Position numbers and translations under genes: made by a program. A DNA stretch of 45,270 nt from Arthrobacter cavernae (GTDB lineage Bacteria; Actinomycetota; Actinomycetes; Actinomycetales; Micrococcaceae): the NCBI RefSeq assembly GCF_017368795.1, contig NZ_JAFNLL010000032.1:1-45270 (forward strand), in the 5' to 3' direction. Shown here one piece after another: positions 43,856 to 45,270 of this stretch; positions within the stretch are counted from its first letter, which is position 1; every line of letters starts with the position of its first letter. The notes under the pieces are model-generated. The model saw only the letters and a program-made list of their open reading frames with translations, searched no databases and was not told where the DNA came from.

Positions 43856-44083
43856 GTCCAAGAGACCAGACCTGTAGCGGCTTTCCGTCGCCGGACCCTG
43901 CCCAGAATCATCCCCCGGCCACAAATCCAGGCCTCCCCGACCATGCTCAACTGCGAAGGCCCAAAAGGGGCGCCACCGCAACCGGGCATTCGTTGCTTGT
44001 CGGTTTCATTGGACTCAATATTTCCGTTGAAGCCTGCCTTTCCGGCTCCGCATTTGATAAATGGTCCATGGACCTCGTCATAA

Positions 44084-44308
44084 CAATGGGCAATTGGAAG
44101 CGCAGCCCGTAAAGCGCCATTCCTTAGGGCCCCGGAATTTCTCAACGCGCGGCAGTCGCCGTCGAATTTTACTCCCATCGCTCTGATCCTGTTGCCGATT
44201 GTGGTCGGCGCCTGGCTGCACAGCAGGCACGACCGTCACGTTGTTGTGCGGTGGGCACTCCGCCCCCGCACGGAGATGCCACAAACACAGAGAGTCCAGG
44301 TGTCATGA
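44084..44308 (+). pseudogene. C-terminal remnant of a membrane protein gene, coupled to the next gene
   Basis: In the frame ending with TGA at 44306-44308, the translation from about 44165 reads FTPIALILLPIVVGAWLHSR and then a basic tail, HDRHVVVRWALRP. This is one membrane helix plus a cytoplasmic end. No start codon or N-terminal part is present. Its stop overlaps the ATG of the following membrane protein (ATGA), the usual sign of a real upstream partner gene, so the front of an operon appears to have been cut away. The parent family is not identifiable. Confidence 0.45.
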
Positions 44309-44877
44309 CTACCACCACTTCTGCCCCCATCAGCGCTGCCCAGGCCAGCCCCCGATGGTTCATTCCGCTTCTGGCGGCCGTGGTCACCACGGCCTGGGCG
44401 GCATCAGTCGCCATCGGCAGTTCCGTAACGCCGGAGCCGCTCGTCCACGGTTTGGCCCTCGCAGCGCACACCGTTTTCGTGGTTCTCGCGTTCGGCGCCA
44501 TCCTTCTGCTTGACTGGGTCGGTTTTCTGTGGCTGCTTGGCAAACGCCGACTTCATGAATCCAGCCGGCTGGCGTCAGCGGCGCTGCCCCTGATCTGGGG
44601 CGGTTTGGGCGGACTGCTGATCAGTGGCGCACTGATCGAACCGGACATCAGCAGCCCCATCACCCAATTGAAACTGGGTTCCATCCTTGTGCTCATGCTT
44701 AACGGGGTCTCTCTCATCCCGCTCACGCGCAGCCTTCACGCCTTGGACCCCGGGACCCGTTTCACCGACGTGAACCCACGGCTGCGCACTCGTCTGTGTG
44801 TCTCACTGTCAGTCTCACAGCTTGGTTGGTGGACTGCCGTTGGCGTCGGCCTTGTCAACAGCATGAACCGCGGGTAG
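44305..44877 (+). CDS. Multi-pass membrane protein of unknown function
   Basis: ATG 44305 gives 190 residues with five or so hydrophobic segments: WFIPLLAAVVTTAWAASVAI, TVFVVLAFGAILLLDWVGFL, LPLIWGGLGGLLISGALI, SILVLMLNGVSLIPL and a final LGWWTAVGVGLVNSM. The helical arrangement and scattered histidines recall CopD or DUF-type membrane proteins, but I cannot assign a family. AGAGTCCAGG lies before the start. It was probably the second gene of an operon whose first gene is now a fragment. Confidence 0.78.
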   Translation: MTTTTSAPISAAQASPRWFIPLLAAVVTTAWAASVAIGSSVTPEPLVHGLALAAHTVFVVLAFGAILLLDWVGFLWLLGKRRLHESSRLASAALPLIWGGLGGLLISGALIEPDISSPITQLKLGSILVLMLNGVSLIPLTRSLHALDPGTRFTDVNPRLRTRLCVSLSVSQLGWWTAVGVGLVNSMNRG

Positions 44878-44925
44878 TTGGGCCAGTGCGGAATGGACTG
44901 ACAGGGCTGGATCTTGAAGGTTGAT

Positions 44926-44969
44926 GAGGGCCGCGGTCCGTGACGGGTGCGTCACCGACCGCGGCCCTC
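44926..44969. terminator. Terminator after the membrane protein gene
   Basis: A 13-bp perfect stem: GAGGGCCGCGGTC at 44926-44938 pairs with 44957-44969. It is extended inside by GTGAC/GTCAC (44940-44944 with 44951-44955) after one mismatch. It lies 48 bases after the stop, and a short T-containing tail (TGCCGTTCTCC) follows. Confidence 0.75.
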
Positions 44970-45003
44970 TGCCGTTCTCCGACAACATGCGGCGTGGCAT
45001 CGC

Positions 45004-45148
45004 GTGCCTGATCGGCGTGGGACTGACGCGGCCAGCGTGCGAGGCCTTACCTGGCCATTCCGGCGAGCAGCTCCCGGTGGGTGGGCGGGTTGGCGCCGGG
45101 GCGGCCCACGGTGATGGCCGCGGCCATGGAGGCCGTGGTGCCGATCCG
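45004..45148. repeat. Right copy of the diverged EamA/pfkB 3'-junction duplication
   Basis: This piece begins with a 3' scrap of EamA (TGCCTGATCGGCGTGG, 45005 on) and passes directly into the 3' end of the intact kinase. Relative to 42102-42344 it lacks the terminator section, joined at a shared CGG. Similarity ends at GATCCG (45148), as in the left copy. Confidence 0.7.
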
Positions 45149-45270
45149 TTCCAGGACCGTGGGGGCGAGTCCGTCGCTGCCGCGCAGCAGCAGACCGAGG
45201 ATCAGCGCGGACATGTAGGAGTCCCCGGCGCCGATGGTGTCCGCCACCACCGAGGGGATGGCCGGGACGT
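45047..45270 (-). CDS. PfkB-family carbohydrate kinase, C-terminal part (runs off the right edge)
   Basis: The visible 74 residues hold the PfkB signature DTIGAGDSYMSALILGLLLR, with the catalytic Asp in GAGDS that deprotonates the sugar hydroxyl. They end in ITVGRPGANPPTHRELLAGM. Such kinases phosphorylate fructose, ribose or similar sugars in the cytoplasm. The start and sugar-binding part lie beyond the window. A frameshifted fragment of the same 3' end lies at 42244-42344. Confidence 0.88.
   Translation of the reverse strand, partial: VPAIPSVVADTIGAGDSYMSALILGLLLRGSDGLAPTVLERIGTTASMAAAITVGRPGANPPTHRELLAGMAR

Noticed and set aside
40634..45148. Integration of the right-end segment at the tRNA cluster
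   Set aside because: The boundaries coincide with EamA/pfkB 3' ends, not with a tRNA 3' end, and no tRNA fragment or integrase was seen.

Overview
The window comes from a high-GC actinobacterium of the Arthrobacter group (Micrococcaceae: Arthrobacter, Paenarthrobacter or Pseudarthrobacter). The strongest sign is a dimethylglycine oxidase of 830 residues that closely resembles the characterised Arthrobacter globiformis enzyme. Supporting signs are the hbpS/senS/senR-type locus, actinobacterial Asp23 proteins, frequent GTG starts and ATGA-coupled genes. I name no species.

Left part (1-18.9 kb): a nearly complete methyl-group oxidation module. A BCCT carrier imports a betaine-type substrate. 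Dimethylglycine oxidase demethylates dimethylglycine and loads the carbon on tetrahydrofolate (THF). FolD and FchA oxidise and hydrolyse it to 10-formyl-THF, and PurU releases formate. A molybdopterin formate dehydrogenase, matured by MoeA and FdhD, oxidises formate. FdhA captures free formaldehyde, and FolE supplies the pterin for folate. A MetF-family protein and a PdxS (PLP synthase) start belong to the same neighbourhood. Two paralogous GntR/FCD repressors lie inside it, and a near-palindromic CTRATATATC element occurs in front of four of its transcription units, which suggests one regulon. FolD has lost its catalytic lysine (Ile53), so FolD and FchA appear to have split two activities that are usually fused. 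Upstream of the BCCT gene lie decayed remains of a Rieske ferredoxin and perhaps its reductase.

Middle (19-30 kb): a GNAT acetyltransferase; an IclR regulator divergent from a two-subunit 3-oxoacid CoA-transferase and a thiolase; two secreted HbpS/GlcG-family proteins and an ankyrin lipoprotein, divergent from a NarL-type kinase and regulator (a SenS/SenR-like arrangement); an HdeD-like membrane protein; exonuclease III; and an unrecognised conserved-looking protein. Two copies of a 79-bp intergenic repeat occur here.

Right part (30-41 kb): an alpha-glucoside-type sugar locus (LacI regulator, two permeases, binding protein, divergent GH13 glucosidase, cre-like operator); a protein of about twenty 11-residue LEA-like repeats; a five-gene Asp23/Gls24-AmaP envelope-stress operon with every junction overlapping by 4 bases; a lipoprotein; and a Glu-Asp-Phe tRNA cluster.

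Right edge (41-45.3 kb): an EamA exporter and the 3' end of a PfkB sugar kinase are separated by about 2.7 kb of mosaic, visibly more AT-rich DNA. It is bounded by diverged copies of the EamA/pfkB 3' junction. The segment carries a secreted protein, a membrane protein, gene fragments, and two ~170-bp upstream blocks with helically phased GAGTA repeats. It is the least explained part of the window.
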